DNA of 64,000 bases from positions 20,856 through 84,855 of the forward strand of contig DEDN01000030.1 in assembly GCA_002349565.1 (NCBI GenBank), written 5' to 3'. Of this stretch, positions 16,519 through 25,265 are shown one piece after another. The stretch is from Alphaproteobacteria bacterium UBA2903 (lineage in GTDB: Bacteria > Pseudomonadota > Alphaproteobacteria > CAAGCB01 > CAG-977). The notes under the pieces are model-generated. The model saw only the letters and a program-made list of their open reading frames with translations, was not told where the DNA came from and searched no databases. The position numbers and the translations under genes are program-made. Every line of letters starts with the position of its first letter. The first letter of the stretch is position 1.

Positions 16519-19149
16519 ATGGCGATCTTAAACGAATATGAATTGCATCTGTTGGCGATGATGTCCGGTATCGACGAACACGCGACCATTGATAACAAAC
16601 AGTCTTTGCTGGTGGCTCTGGACGTTTTAAAGCCGCAGGAAAATATGAGCGACGCCGACTACGCCGCGGAAATCAACAAAACTTTGAACAAAGCTTTGGA
16701 CGAACAGTACGCCAAACCGCTGGCGAATGTTTCCGTTTTGCGCAAAGACCGACAGAACCGCGTTGAATTCGTCGTTCCCGCCGGACACGACAACGAATCC
16801 CTGACTTGGGGCGTTACCGAAGAAAACGGCGCCAAACACGACGGTTCCGTCAAAATCGCCGATACGCAAATCTGCTACGGCGTCGACGGAAAGCCGATGC
16901 GCCGCGAAATCAACGGAGTCACTTACGAAAAGCGGTCTTTTGAACTGAAAGCCGATATGGAAATGGGCTACCATTCACTGGAAGCGCAAATTCCCGGTCA
17001 GCCCAAAGCCAAAGCGGAAATGATTTACGCGCCGACGAAATGCTATGACCCGATCGACATCAAAAACGGCGGCAAAGCTTGGGGTGTTCCCGTTCAGCTG
17101 TATGAACAGCGTTCCGACGAAAACCAAGGCATCGGCGATTTGTCCGACTTGGCTGAAATCGCGGACACCATCGGCAAGCACGGCGCGGGCATCGTCGGCG
17201 TCAACCCGCTGCACGCCATGTTCCAAAACGGCGCGGAAGAAGCCAGCCCCTACTCGCCCGCCAGCCGCACTTACTTCAACCACATTTATTTGGATGTGAC
17301 CGCCGTTCCCGATTTCAAGGACAGCAAAGAAGCGCAGGCGTTGTACGATTCGCCCGAATACACGGAAAAACGCCGCAAAGCGCAGGACACGGTTGACGTC
17401 GACTATACGTCTGCGTTCGAACTGAAAAATCCGATTTTGGACAAATGCTTCGACACGTTCGAAAAGTCCGCCTCCCCCGAACGCCGCGCCGCTTTTGAAT
17501 CTTTCAAAGCCGAAGGCGGCAAACGTCTGGAAGACTTCGCGACATGGCAGGCTTTGTCCGATCACTTCTCGAAAGCCGATCCGAAGAGCTTTGACTGGCG
17601 CGACTGGCCCAAGGAATACCAAGATCCCTCGACTCCCGAAGTTCAGGCGTTCAAAGAACAGAACAAAAAGCAGATTGAAAAATACACCTATCTGCAATGG
17701 GAAACCTTGCGTCAGATGGAAAACGTGCAGGACGTCTGCCACAACAACGGCATGAAAGTCGGTTTGTACACCGACATCGCCGTCGGCAGTGCGCCGTTCG
17801 GTTTCGAAGGCTGGGGCTGCAAAGACCTGTATATGAAAGCGTCCGCGGGCGCTCCCGCCGACATTCTGAGTCCGAACGGTCAGAATTGGGACGTTTTGGG
17901 CTTCAAGCCGAAAGCATTGAAAGAAACGGGCTACAAACCGTTTATCGAAATGCTGCGCAACAATATGAAAACGTCGGGCTGCACCCGTTTGGACCACGTT
18001 TTGCAGCTGGCGCGTCTGTACATGATTCCGCACGGCAAAACCGCGAAAGAAGGCGCGTTCGTTTACTATCCCGTTGACGACTTGATGGCTGTCGCGGCGT
18101 TGGAATCCAACCGCAACAAATGCATGCTGATCGGCGAAGATTTGGGGCAGCTGCCTCCGGGATTCCAAGACAAACTGATGGATCACGGCATTCTGTCGTA
18201 CCGCGTGCTGCCCTTTGAACGTCAATGGGGCTACCAGAACGGCAGCGACAACAACGCTTTCCGTCATCCCGAAGAATACCCGCAGTATTCGACGGCGGCT
18301 CCATCCACGCACGACACTCCGTCTTTGGCGAGCCAATGGACGGCGCGCGACGTGCATTTGAAAGACTATTTGGGCTATTACGAAAGCGATCAGCAGCGCA
18401 ATATGGAATTCAGACAGTATGAAACCCAGCGTTGCGCCATCAACTACGCCTTGAACGAAAAAGGCAGCTGGCAGAAAGTCGGCGCTCAGCCTGTTTCCGA
18501 CCCCGCGCACGACACCCGTTCCGTTCCCTACAAGTTCGAACAGGCGATTGCGGATTACTTGGGTCAGTCGAAATCGGCGATGCTGCTGTTCCCGTTCTCG
18601 GATATGTTCCGCACGAACTACATGGGCAACATCCCCGGCACGCGTCAGCGTCATGCGTCCAAGAGCGAAAACGTCCAGAAAGTCTTTGAACAGGGCGGCG
18701 CGAGCAACATTCCTTGGAAAAACTGGCGTCCGAAAATGCACCTGAAAGTCAACGAAATCAAAGAAGTTCCCGTGTTCAAGGAAATTTCCACGATTTTGAA
18801 CGGCTATCGTCAGGCGGGCAATGAAAATTCGAAAGTCAAAGACCCGCAGGTTCCTGATTTCAAACGCCCCGGTCGCACGGAAAACAAACAGCGTGACGCA
18901 AAACGTGTTGTTTCCCTGTACCAGAGCTTGGCGAACAGCGGATACTTCAAAACCTACGCTTATGACATCATTGCGGCGAAATTCTCTGAAAAGCATCGTC
19001 AGCGCGATGTCCAGAAGACCGAAGAATTCAAAAAGAATTACGAAGGTCGCCGTCAAGCGATTGAAGAAAAGAAACGGCAATATCAGCAGAGCGGCGCAGC
19101 CAAAACGCTGAATATTCAAAAGCTGAAATCCGACCGCCGTTCACGCTAA
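16519..19149 (+). CDS. malQ: 4-alpha-glucanotransferase (GH77, MalQ/amylomaltase)
   Basis: 876 residues. The GH77 core starts near residue 170 (CYDPIDIKNGGKAWGVPVQLY, then GIGDLSDLAEIAD and GVNPLHAMFQ). All three catalytic acids are in place: the nucleophile Asp in TRLDH (about 493), the acid/base Glu in GEDLGQLPPGF (about 541) and the transition-state Asp in STHDTPSLASQW (about 598). GH77 enzymes transfer alpha-1,4-glucan segments between maltodextrins. It is longer than E. coli MalQ (about 690), with an N-terminal beta-rich domain (about 75-165) and a lysine/arginine-rich tail (last 100 residues) with no obvious counterpart. ATG 16519 is preferred over a GTG at 16510 because AAAGG is spaced for it. 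No glycogen or maltose genes are nearby. Confidence 0.92.
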   Translation: MAILNEYELHLLAMMSGIDEHATIDNKQSLLVALDVLKPQENMSDADYAAEINKTLNKALDEQYAKPLANVSVLRKDRQNRVEFVVPAGHDNESLTWGVTEENGAKHDGSVKIADTQICYGVDGKPMRREINGVTYEKRSFELKADMEMGYHSLEAQIPGQPKAKAEMIYAPTKCYDPIDIKNGGKAWGVPVQLYEQRSDENQGIGDLSDLAEIADTIGKHGAGIVGVNPLHAMFQNGAEEASPYSPASRTYFNHIYLDVTAVPDFKDSKEAQALYDSPEYTEKRRKAQDTVDVDYTSAFELKNPILDKCFDTFEKSASPERRAAFESFKAEGGKRLEDFATWQALSDHFSKADPKSFDWRDWPKEYQDPSTPEVQAFKEQNKKQIEKYTYLQWETLRQMENVQDVCHNNGMKVGLYTDIAVGSAPFGFEGWGCKDLYMKASAGAPADILSPNGQNWDVLGFKPKALKETGYKPFIEMLRNNMKTSGCTRLDHVLQLARLYMIPHGKTAKEGAFVYYPVDDLMAVAALESNRNKCMLIGEDLGQLPPGFQDKLMDHGILSYRVLPFERQWGYQNGSDNNAFRHPEEYPQYSTAAPSTHDTPSLASQWTARDVHLKDYLGYYESDQQRNMEFRQYETQRCAINYALNEKGSWQKVGAQPVSDPAHDTRSVPYKFEQAIADYLGQSKSAMLLFPFSDMFRTNYMGNIPGTRQRHASKSENVQKVFEQGGASNIPWKNWRPKMHLKVNEIKEVPVFKEISTILNGYRQAGNENSKVKDPQVPDFKRPGRTENKQRDAKRVVSLYQSLANSGYFKTYAYDIIAAKFSEKHRQRDVQKTEEFKKNYEGRRQAIEEKKRQYQQSGAAKTLNIQKLKSDRRSR

Positions 19150-19166
19150 AGATTACATAAAGAAAG

Positions 19167-19195
19167 CAGCCCTTCGAAACAAGGGCTGTTTTTTT
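19167..19195 (+). terminator. Intrinsic terminator of the GH77 gene
   Basis: CAGCCCTT (19167-19174) and AAGGGCTG (19181-19188) form a perfect stem with a CGAAAC loop and seven T follow. Confidence 0.85.
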
Positions 19196-19233
19196 ATACT
19201 CTTTTTTATGCTCCTGCCTTTTTCCGCATACAA

Positions 19234-19266
19234 AAAAAAGCCGCCCGAAAACGGACGGCTTTTTTA
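19234..19266 (-). terminator. Bidirectional terminator between convergent genes
   Basis: GCCGCCCG, an AAAA loop and CGGACGGC form a stem with one C-A mismatch, flanked by A and T runs on both sides. It terminates the secreted-protein gene leftward and backs up the GH77 terminator rightward. Confidence 0.75.
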
Positions 19267-19276
19267 TTGAAATGTT

Positions 19277-19858
19277 TTATTTTGCAGACAACAAATCCAA
19301 CGAGTTGCCGATAACGTTTTCAAACGTCATGCCCGTTTCGTTTTCAATCGTTTCACGCGCGAACTGGGCGGAGCGGGAAAACGGATCGTCCGCCCGTTCC
19401 ATATCTTTCATCGCTTTCATAACTCTGTCGCGAACGGCTTCGGGCGCGGCTTTGATTCTGTTTTCGAACGATGTCGGGATTTTATATCCCATACGGCGCA
19501 AATGTTCGGTAATCGACAGCATGTTGTGCATATTGACCTCGGGTGCCGTAGCGCGCTGACCGTAATCCGTTCCCCATGTCGTCATTTCCCCTGTAAACTC
19601 GGGCATTTTTGTGTTCCAGATATTGCTGGAACCGCCCGCGTATGTTGGTTGATACGGCTGAGAGCCGTAAACCACGGGACCGACCTGCTGCACCTGAATC
19701 GGCTGCTGCTGTTGGTAGTAAACGGGCTGCTGATAATAAACAGGCTGTTGAGCCGTATTCGACGCCGCCCACGGATCGGACGGCAATGCTTGAGCGCTCG
19801 CTTGCACCGACAGCGCAACAAACGAAACCGCTGCTGTCAAAATCATATTTTTCTTCAT
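19277..19858 (-). CDS. Secreted Q/P/Y-rich hypothetical protein
   Basis: 193 residues. A clear signal peptide (MKKNMILTAAVSFVALSVQASAQA) is followed by a low-complexity segment (about 37-75) with the repeat QQPVYY and clusters of Gln, Pro, Tyr and Val. The C-terminal half (about 95-193) looks folded and helical: HNMLSITEHLRRMGYKIP, then NRIKAAPEAVRDRVMKAMKD. The protein is expected in the periplasm or outside the cell. The helical part may be a small alphaproteobacterial domain I cannot name. It lies downstream of cysS on the same strand with 88 bases between, so it likely has its own promoter. Confidence 0.75.
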   Translation of the reverse strand: MKKNMILTAAVSFVALSVQASAQALPSDPWAASNTAQQPVYYQQPVYYQQQQPIQVQQVGPVVYGSQPYQPTYAGGSSNIWNTKMPEFTGEMTTWGTDYGQRATAPEVNMHNMLSITEHLRRMGYKIPTSFENRIKAAPEAVRDRVMKAMKDMERADDPFSRSAQFARETIENETGMTFENVIGNSLDLLSAK

Positions 19859-19946
19859 TGGACTACCCCCGCCGAATTTTTCATTATTGGTTACAGCTTA
19901 CTCTCTTTTTAACAAAAGGAACAGTTACAAAAATGTGTCGTTTTTG

Positions 19947-21323
19947 TTAAGCCCGTTTCCATTGCGTCCCGGACGGCGTGTCTTCGATAACAACGCCTTT
20001 GTCCGCCAATTCCTTGCGCACGGCGTCCGCCGTTGCGAAATCTTTGGCTTTGCGGGCATCGGCGCGTTTTTGAATCAACGCTTCGATTTCCGATTCGGAC
20101 AATCCCTGTTCCTGTTTTGCGGGCGACCAACGGAACCATTCTTCGGGGTCTTGATACAAAATACCCAACAAATGCCCAGACGCAATCAGCGTTTTTTTCA
20201 GTTCGACCGCTTTTTCGGGCGATTTGTTCATTTCGGTCACAAGCCCGTGCAGAACGGCAATCGCTTTCGGCGTGTTCAAATCGTCGCTCAACGCTTCGAC
20301 CACTTCGGCGGACGGCAGAGCTTCCGACAAATCAACCGCAGGCGTCAACCGCAAAGCCGTATAGAATCTGTCCATAGTCTGCTTGGCTTGTTTCAAACCT
20401 TCGGGCATCCAGTTCAGCGGCTGGTGGTAATGCGTTCCCAACGCGTACAGGCGGAACGCTTCCCCCGGCACTTGGTCAAGGATTTCGCGAATGGTAAAGA
20501 AGTTGCCCAAAGACTTGGACATCTTTTCGCCGTTGACCATCAAATGCCCGTTGTGCATCCAGTATTTGGCGTAGAAATCGTGTCCGAAAGCACAGCACGA
20601 CTGCGCGATTTCGTTTTCGTGGTGCGGGAAAATCAAGTCCTGCCCGCCGCCGTGAATATCGAACGTTTCGCCCAAGTATTTGCTGCTCATCGCGGAACAT
20701 TCCAAGTGCCACCCCGGACGGCCGCGCCCCCAAGGGCTGTCCCACCCCGGCTGAGTATCGTCGGACGGCTTCCACAAAATAAAGTCGGCGGCGTCGCGTT
20801 TGTACGGAGCAACCTCGACACGCGCGCCGGCAATCATTTCATCCATGGAGCGTCCCGACAGGCGTCCGTAGTTTTTCATCTTGGCAACGCTGAACAAAAC
20901 ATGCCCTTCGGCTTCGTAAGCATAGCCGTTGTCAATCAGCTTTTGCACCAAAGCAATCATCTCGGCGATATGTTGCGTGGCGCGCGGTTCGATGTCGGGC
21001 GGCAAAGCGTTCAGTTCGGCAATGTCGTCGTGAAAGAATTTCGCCGTTTTTTCGGTAATGACGTTAATGGGTTCGCCCGATTCCTGCGACCGTTTGATGA
21101 TTTTGTCGTCCACATCGGTAATGTTGCGGACATACGTTACCTTGGGATACAGCTGTTTGAGCAAGCGGTACAGCGTATCGAAAACGATAATCGGGCGCGC
21201 GTTGCCGATATGAGCGCGGTCATAAACCGTCGGACCGCAAACGTACATGCGGACGTTATTCGGGTCAAGCGGCTCGAATTTTTCCTTTTTGCGGCTCATC
21301 GTATTTGTAACGTACAAAGTCAT
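19947..21323 (-). CDS. cysS: Cysteinyl-tRNA synthetase
   Basis: 458 residues, class I. Zinc ligands and substrate pocket are standard: Cys in MYVCGPTVYDRAHIGNAR (HIGH-type HIGN), Cys in HLECSAMSSKYLG, His in GGGQDLIFPHHENEIAQS, and the loop EKMSKSLGNFFTI with an intact KMSKS. Charges tRNA-Cys using the zinc for amino-acid selection. It is five bases downstream of gltX, so nadE-gltX-cysS forms a tight operon. Confidence 0.98.
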   Translation of the reverse strand: MTLYVTNTMSRKKEKFEPLDPNNVRMYVCGPTVYDRAHIGNARPIIVFDTLYRLLKQLYPKVTYVRNITDVDDKIIKRSQESGEPINVITEKTAKFFHDDIAELNALPPDIEPRATQHIAEMIALVQKLIDNGYAYEAEGHVLFSVAKMKNYGRLSGRSMDEMIAGARVEVAPYKRDAADFILWKPSDDTQPGWDSPWGRGRPGWHLECSAMSSKYLGETFDIHGGGQDLIFPHHENEIAQSCCAFGHDFYAKYWMHNGHLMVNGEKMSKSLGNFFTIREILDQVPGEAFRLYALGTHYHQPLNWMPEGLKQAKQTMDRFYTALRLTPAVDLSEALPSAEVVEALSDDLNTPKAIAVLHGLVTEMNKSPEKAVELKKTLIASGHLLGILYQDPEEWFRWSPAKQEQGLSESEIEALIQKRADARKAKDFATADAVRKELADKGVVIEDTPSGTQWKRA

Positions 21324-21328
21324 CTCTT

Positions 21329-22675
21329 TTATCCTTGCAAACGTTTTAAAGTTTTTTCATAGCCCAAGACAGGCAGCAGCATTTTCAATTCGGGTCCCTG
21401 CTCCAGTCCCGTCAGCGCCAAACGTATCGGGTGGAACAAATCGCGCCCTTTGCGTCCTGTTTTTTCCTTGACGGCGGCGGTCCAAGCCCCGAACGTGTTT
21501 TCGTCAAACTCGCCCGCCGGCAGCAATTCCGCCGCCTGACGCGCAAAAGCGCGGTCTTCGGCGCTTAAATCGAAAGTCAAATCTTCGCCGCAGATTTTCA
21601 CCCAGTCGTTTACGTCGTCGACCTTGGTCAAATTCGGCGAAACCGCCGCCCACAGCTGTTCGGAAATCGGGGCTTTGCCCTCGGCTTTCAAACGGTCGTT
21701 GACTTCGGACAGCGGCAAAGCGTGAACAATGCGGGGATTGAGCTTGAACAAATCCTGCGTGTCGAAATGCGGCTGAGCGCGTCCGAATTTGGTCAAATCG
21801 AAATGCGGCGCAAGCGCTTCCATGCTGGTTTCGACTACGGTCGCGTCCGACGTTCCCAAGCGCGCCAGCAAACAGGCGATAGTCATCGGCTCGATGCCCG
21901 CTTCACGCAAATCGCGGAAGTTGACGGACCCCATACGTTTGGACAGTTTGCCCTCTTTTCCCGTCAGCAAAGGCGGATGTCCGAACACGGGAACCTTGCC
22001 GCCCAAAGCTTCGAACATCTGAATTTGAACGGCGGTGTTTGTAACATGGTCTTCACCGCGGATAACGTGCGTAATGCCGAAATCCATATCGTCGATGACG
22101 GACGGTAGCATATAGGGGAAAGTCCCGTCTTCGCGCACAATAATCGGGTCGCTTAAATGCGCGCCGTTGTACGAGCAATGCCCGCGCACCATATCGTCCC
22201 ACGACGTTTCCTTGTGTTCCAGAACAAAGCGGTAGTGCGGACGGCGCCCTTCGGCTTCGTACGCTTTGCGCTGTTCGTCGGTCAAACGCATGCCCGCGCG
22301 GTCGTAAACAGGCGGCAGCCCGCGCGCGTGCTGGCGGCGGCGTTTGTATTCCAATTCCTCCGCCGTTTCGTAGCAGGCGTAAATCAAGCCTTTGGCGCGC
22401 AACTGTTCGACGACTTCGCGGTAACGCTCCAAACGGGCGGATTGATGCTCCAGCCTGTCCCAAGAAATCTTCAGCCAGTTCAGTGCTTCGTAAACGGCGG
22501 CTTCGTATTCGGGCTTGGACCGTTCCGTGTCGGTGTCGTCCATTCGCAAAACGAAAGACACGTCCTCGCCCGCCTGTTTTTTATTCAAAGCAAACAGATA
22601 ATTCAACAACGCCGTACGCAGATTCCCGATGTGCATATATCCCGTCGGGCTGGGGGCAAAACGAACAACAATCAC
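21329..22675 (-). CDS. gltX: Glutamyl-tRNA synthetase
   Basis: 448 residues. Class I signatures are VRFAPSPTGYMHIGNLRTAL (HIGH form HIGN) and GKLSKRMGSVN (KMSKS form KLSKR). Other family blocks are LRMDDTDTERSKPEYE and FPYMLPSVIDDMDFGITHVI with RGEDHVTNT. Many alphaproteobacteria carry two GltX, one of them with altered tRNA specificity; which type this is cannot be read from sequence alone. The GTG at 22675 is chosen because AAGAAGG is ten bases upstream; a TTG at 22684 would overlap nadE by four bases. Confidence 0.96.
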   Translation of the reverse strand: MIVVRFAPSPTGYMHIGNLRTALLNYLFALNKKQAGEDVSFVLRMDDTDTERSKPEYEAAVYEALNWLKISWDRLEHQSARLERYREVVEQLRAKGLIYACYETAEELEYKRRRQHARGLPPVYDRAGMRLTDEQRKAYEAEGRRPHYRFVLEHKETSWDDMVRGHCSYNGAHLSDPIIVREDGTFPYMLPSVIDDMDFGITHVIRGEDHVTNTAVQIQMFEALGGKVPVFGHPPLLTGKEGKLSKRMGSVNFRDLREAGIEPMTIACLLARLGTSDATVVETSMEALAPHFDLTKFGRAQPHFDTQDLFKLNPRIVHALPLSEVNDRLKAEGKAPISEQLWAAVSPNLTKVDDVNDWVKICGEDLTFDLSAEDRAFARQAAELLPAGEFDENTFGAWTAAVKEKTGRKGRDLFHPIRLALTGLEQGPELKMLLPVLGYEKTLKRLQG

Positions 22676-22680
22676 TTTAA

Positions 22681-24159
22681 TCAAACCTTCTTGGTAATGG
22701 GATAATCCCAGTCTTCGTCAAAAGAACGGCGGGACAATCTGATGCCCTGCGCGCCCTGTTTGCGCTTGAATTCCGCGCGGTGCAACAGCTGCCAAACTTT
22801 GCGAACCGTCGCTTCGTCATAGCCCGCGGATATAACTTCGTCAACACCCGCGTCATTTTCAATCATCATTTTCAAAATCGCGTCCAAAGTCGGATACGGC
22901 GGCAAAGAATCCTCGTCCTTTTGGTTCGGACGCAGTTCCGCGGTCGGCGCTTTGGTAATCAGGTTGTCGGGCATCACGCGCTTGATATCGTTTTCAATCC
23001 AGCGCGGATGGTTTTCGTTGCGCCAGCGCGCCAAAGCGTAAGCGTCCGTTTTGTACAAGTCCTTTATCGGCGCAAAGCCCCCGCACATATCGCCGTACAA
23101 GGTCGAATAGCCAACGGCTTCCTCGGATTTGTTGCAGGTTGCCAGCAGCAAATCGCCGAATTTGTTGGACAACGCCATCAGCATCGTGCCGCGCATGCGC
23201 GCCTGCAGGTTTTCCTCGGTCGCGTCACGGTCTTTGCCCGCGAACACGGGAGCAAGCACATCCTCCATCGCTTTGACGGGATCGAGAATCGGCAGGATGT
23301 CATAGCGGATGCCCAAACATTCGGCAACCGCGCACGCGTCGTTCAGGCTTTCCTCGCTGGTAAAAACGGACGGCATCATCACGGCGCGCACTTTGTCCGC
23401 GCCCAAAGCGTCAACGGCGATTGCGGCGCACAGCGCGCTGTCGAACCCGCCCGACAATCCCAGCAAAACGCCGTTAAAACCGTTTTTGCGCACATAGTCG
23501 CCGACGCCCATCGTCAGCGCGCGCCAAGTGTTTTCGGGTTCGCTTGTCCACGGCCACGACACTTCGTCAACGCCCGCGACGCCATCTTTCCACAGCGGCA
23601 GGCATTCGATAAAGCCGCCGTCCAAATCCAGCATGAACGAACCGCCCGCAAAAACCGCGCTGTCGTTTCCGCCGACAAGGTTTGTATAAACCAGCGGCAG
23701 ACGGATGCGCGACGCGAACGTGCGGGCGTGTTCCAGCGTTTCGGTGACCGTGCCGCTTCTGAACGGACGGGCGTCCAGAACAATCAGTTTGTCCACGCCG
23801 TTGCAGTTGACGGGTTCAAAGCCGATCGAAACCGCGACCGTCAACCCCGTAATCGTAAAGTGATTGCCGTAATGCACCCCTTTGGAGTTGACCAGAACGG
23901 GCGTCGCACCGCCCGCGCCGTCGGGAATGGCGGTCAAAACCTCGCGGTCGTTGTGATACAGTTTTTCCAGCGTTTTATGGACGTTCGCCATAAAGGATTT
24001 GGAATAAGCCAAATCCCCCAAAGGCCAGCCCGTCAAAGCGTAAGCGGGCAAAACCAGCGTTTCGCCTTTGCTTTGAATCCCCTGTTCCGCCGCCCAATGG
24101 ATTTTTTTCAAATTTCCTTCCAAATCGCCGGCTACAGGGTTGATTTGCGCAATCAGCAT
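22681..24159 (-). CDS. nadE: NAD+ synthetase with degenerate glutaminase domain
   Basis: 492 residues. The C-terminal ATP-dependent synthetase domain (about 235-492) is intact, with the PPi-loop LLGLSGGFDSALCA, LATCNKSEEAVGYSTLYGDM and GGFAPIKDLYKTD; it amidates nicotinic acid adenine dinucleotide. The N-terminal nitrilase-type domain should hydrolyse glutamine with a Glu-Lys-Cys triad. Here the Glu of P-E-L-A-L-T-G is Ala (LPAYALTGW), the LPNY/VFDE-R block with the Lys is missing, and no Cys occurs at the ICED position (VAVSIGFEP). The scaffold that follows is kept (LVGGNDSAVFAGGSF). The enzyme probably uses free ammonia. GGAGG precedes the ATG. Confidence 0.93.
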   Translation of the reverse strand: MLIAQINPVAGDLEGNLKKIHWAAEQGIQSKGETLVLPAYALTGWPLGDLAYSKSFMANVHKTLEKLYHNDREVLTAIPDGAGGATPVLVNSKGVHYGNHFTITGLTVAVSIGFEPVNCNGVDKLIVLDARPFRSGTVTETLEHARTFASRIRLPLVYTNLVGGNDSAVFAGGSFMLDLDGGFIECLPLWKDGVAGVDEVSWPWTSEPENTWRALTMGVGDYVRKNGFNGVLLGLSGGFDSALCAAIAVDALGADKVRAVMMPSVFTSEESLNDACAVAECLGIRYDILPILDPVKAMEDVLAPVFAGKDRDATEENLQARMRGTMLMALSNKFGDLLLATCNKSEEAVGYSTLYGDMCGGFAPIKDLYKTDAYALARWRNENHPRWIENDIKRVMPDNLITKAPTAELRPNQKDEDSLPPYPTLDAILKMMIENDAGVDEVISAGYDEATVRKVWQLLHRAEFKRKQGAQGIRLSRRSFDEDWDYPITKKV

Positions 24160-24231
24160 ACGGATTCCTCCAAAATTTTTAATAAATTTAAGCCAGTTTA
24201 TCGCGCTTTTTGTCGGAATGCCATAAAAAAA

Positions 24232-25134
24232 CTATTTTGTTTCAATTTCTTTCAATCGCGCTTCGATTTCGCACAAAGCCGGCAAAGATTCCTGCGCCCC
24301 CGTTTTCAAACACGCCAAAGCCGCACCGCAACACGCATGCCGCACGGCGTCCGCAAAGGACAGCCCCGCGTCAATCATAGCGGCGAATATGCCGACAAAC
24401 GCATCGCCCGCCCCCGTCGTGTCCACGGGCGCGATCGGCAAAGAGACTACCGACAGCACTTGCCCGTCCTTGGCGGCGACGACGCCTTTTTTGCCCAAAG
24501 TCATCAGGCATGCCCCGCCCGTTTTTTCAGACAGGGCAAGGACGGTTTTTTCGGGTGTTTCGCCCGCTTTGCCCAAAACGGTTTGCGCTTCGATTTCGTT
24601 GACAATCAGATAATCGATGTTCCGCAAAGCGGTTTGCGGTACTTCGCGCGCGGGGGCGACGTTCAGAACCGTTTTTGCGCCTTTGGCTTTCGCGCGTTCC
24701 AACAGGGCGAAATTTTCTGCGGGCGGGACTTCCATTTGCATTACGACGACCGTTTCGGGCGTCAGCAAAGCGTCGGGAACGGCGGCGGCGCTGAGGTTCA
24801 TATTTGCGCCGCTTGCCACAACAATCGAATTTTCCGCGGTTTCGTCAAGCATGATCATCGCCATTCCCGTTGCCGAATCCGTCTTTTGCACGAAAGAACA
24901 ATCGACCCCGACCGCTTTCAATGCCGTCAGCGGCACTTTGGCGATTTCGTCCGCCCCGACCGCGCCGACAATTTTGACAATGCCGCCCGCTTTTGCCGCG
25001 GCGGCGGCTTGGTTCGCCCCCTTGCCGCCCGCTTTGACAACGGCGTTCGGAGTCAAAACCGTTTCCCCCGGCTTTGGAAAAGACTGGATTTTCAAAAAGA
25101 AATCCGCGTTCAGCGATCCGAAAACGACTATCAT
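24232..25134 (-). CDS. rbsK: Ribokinase-like PfkB-family sugar kinase
   Basis: 300 residues. PfkB signatures are AGGKGANQAAAAAKAG (about 36-51) near the N-terminus and DTTGAGDAFVGIFAAM (about 242) with the catalytic Asp. GSLNADFFLKI and MIVVFG match ribokinase openings, and VNEIEAQTVLG is the conserved N-x-x-E region. Length and signatures favour ribokinase, which feeds ribose to ribose-5-phosphate; another sugar or a nucleoside is possible since no transporter or rbsD is nearby. Transcribed from its own promoter at 25162-25190 and not obviously part of an operon. Confidence 0.85.
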   Translation of the reverse strand: MIVVFGSLNADFFLKIQSFPKPGETVLTPNAVVKAGGKGANQAAAAAKAGGIVKIVGAVGADEIAKVPLTALKAVGVDCSFVQKTDSATGMAMIMLDETAENSIVVASGANMNLSAAAVPDALLTPETVVVMQMEVPPAENFALLERAKAKGAKTVLNVAPAREVPQTALRNIDYLIVNEIEAQTVLGKAGETPEKTVLALSEKTGGACLMTLGKKGVVAAKDGQVLSVVSLPIAPVDTTGAGDAFVGIFAAMIDAGLSFADAVRHACCGAALACLKTGAQESLPALCEIEARLKEIETK

Positions 25135-25161
25135 GCGCAGCTCCTTGTTTCGATTTTGTTC

Positions 25162-25190
25162 AGCATATCAGAACCGCTTGAATGCGACAA
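25162..25190 (-). promoter_or_regulatory. Predicted promoter of the ribokinase-like gene
   Basis: TTGTCG (25190-25185), 17 bases, TATGCT (25167-25162) on the minus strand, 28 bases before the ATG at 25134. Confidence 0.6.
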
Positions 25191-25204
25191 GCGCGGATTT
25201 TATT

Positions 25205-25232
25205 TTGTATTTTGGCAAAAACGCGATAATCT
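25205..25232 (+). promoter_or_regulatory. Predicted promoter of the acidic-protein / GT-C pair
   Basis: TTGTAT (25205-25210), 16 bases, TAATCT (25227-25232), about 33 bases before the ATG at 25266. It lies back to back with the promoter at 25162-25190. Confidence 0.5.
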
Positions 25233-25265
25233 TAAATCAAATCAATTTCATACGAGGTTTGACAA

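Noticed and set aside
16975..19119. A 714-codon open frame opposite the GH77 gene
   Set aside because: Composition is typical of an antisense shadow and all catalytic motifs of GH77 lie on the other strand.
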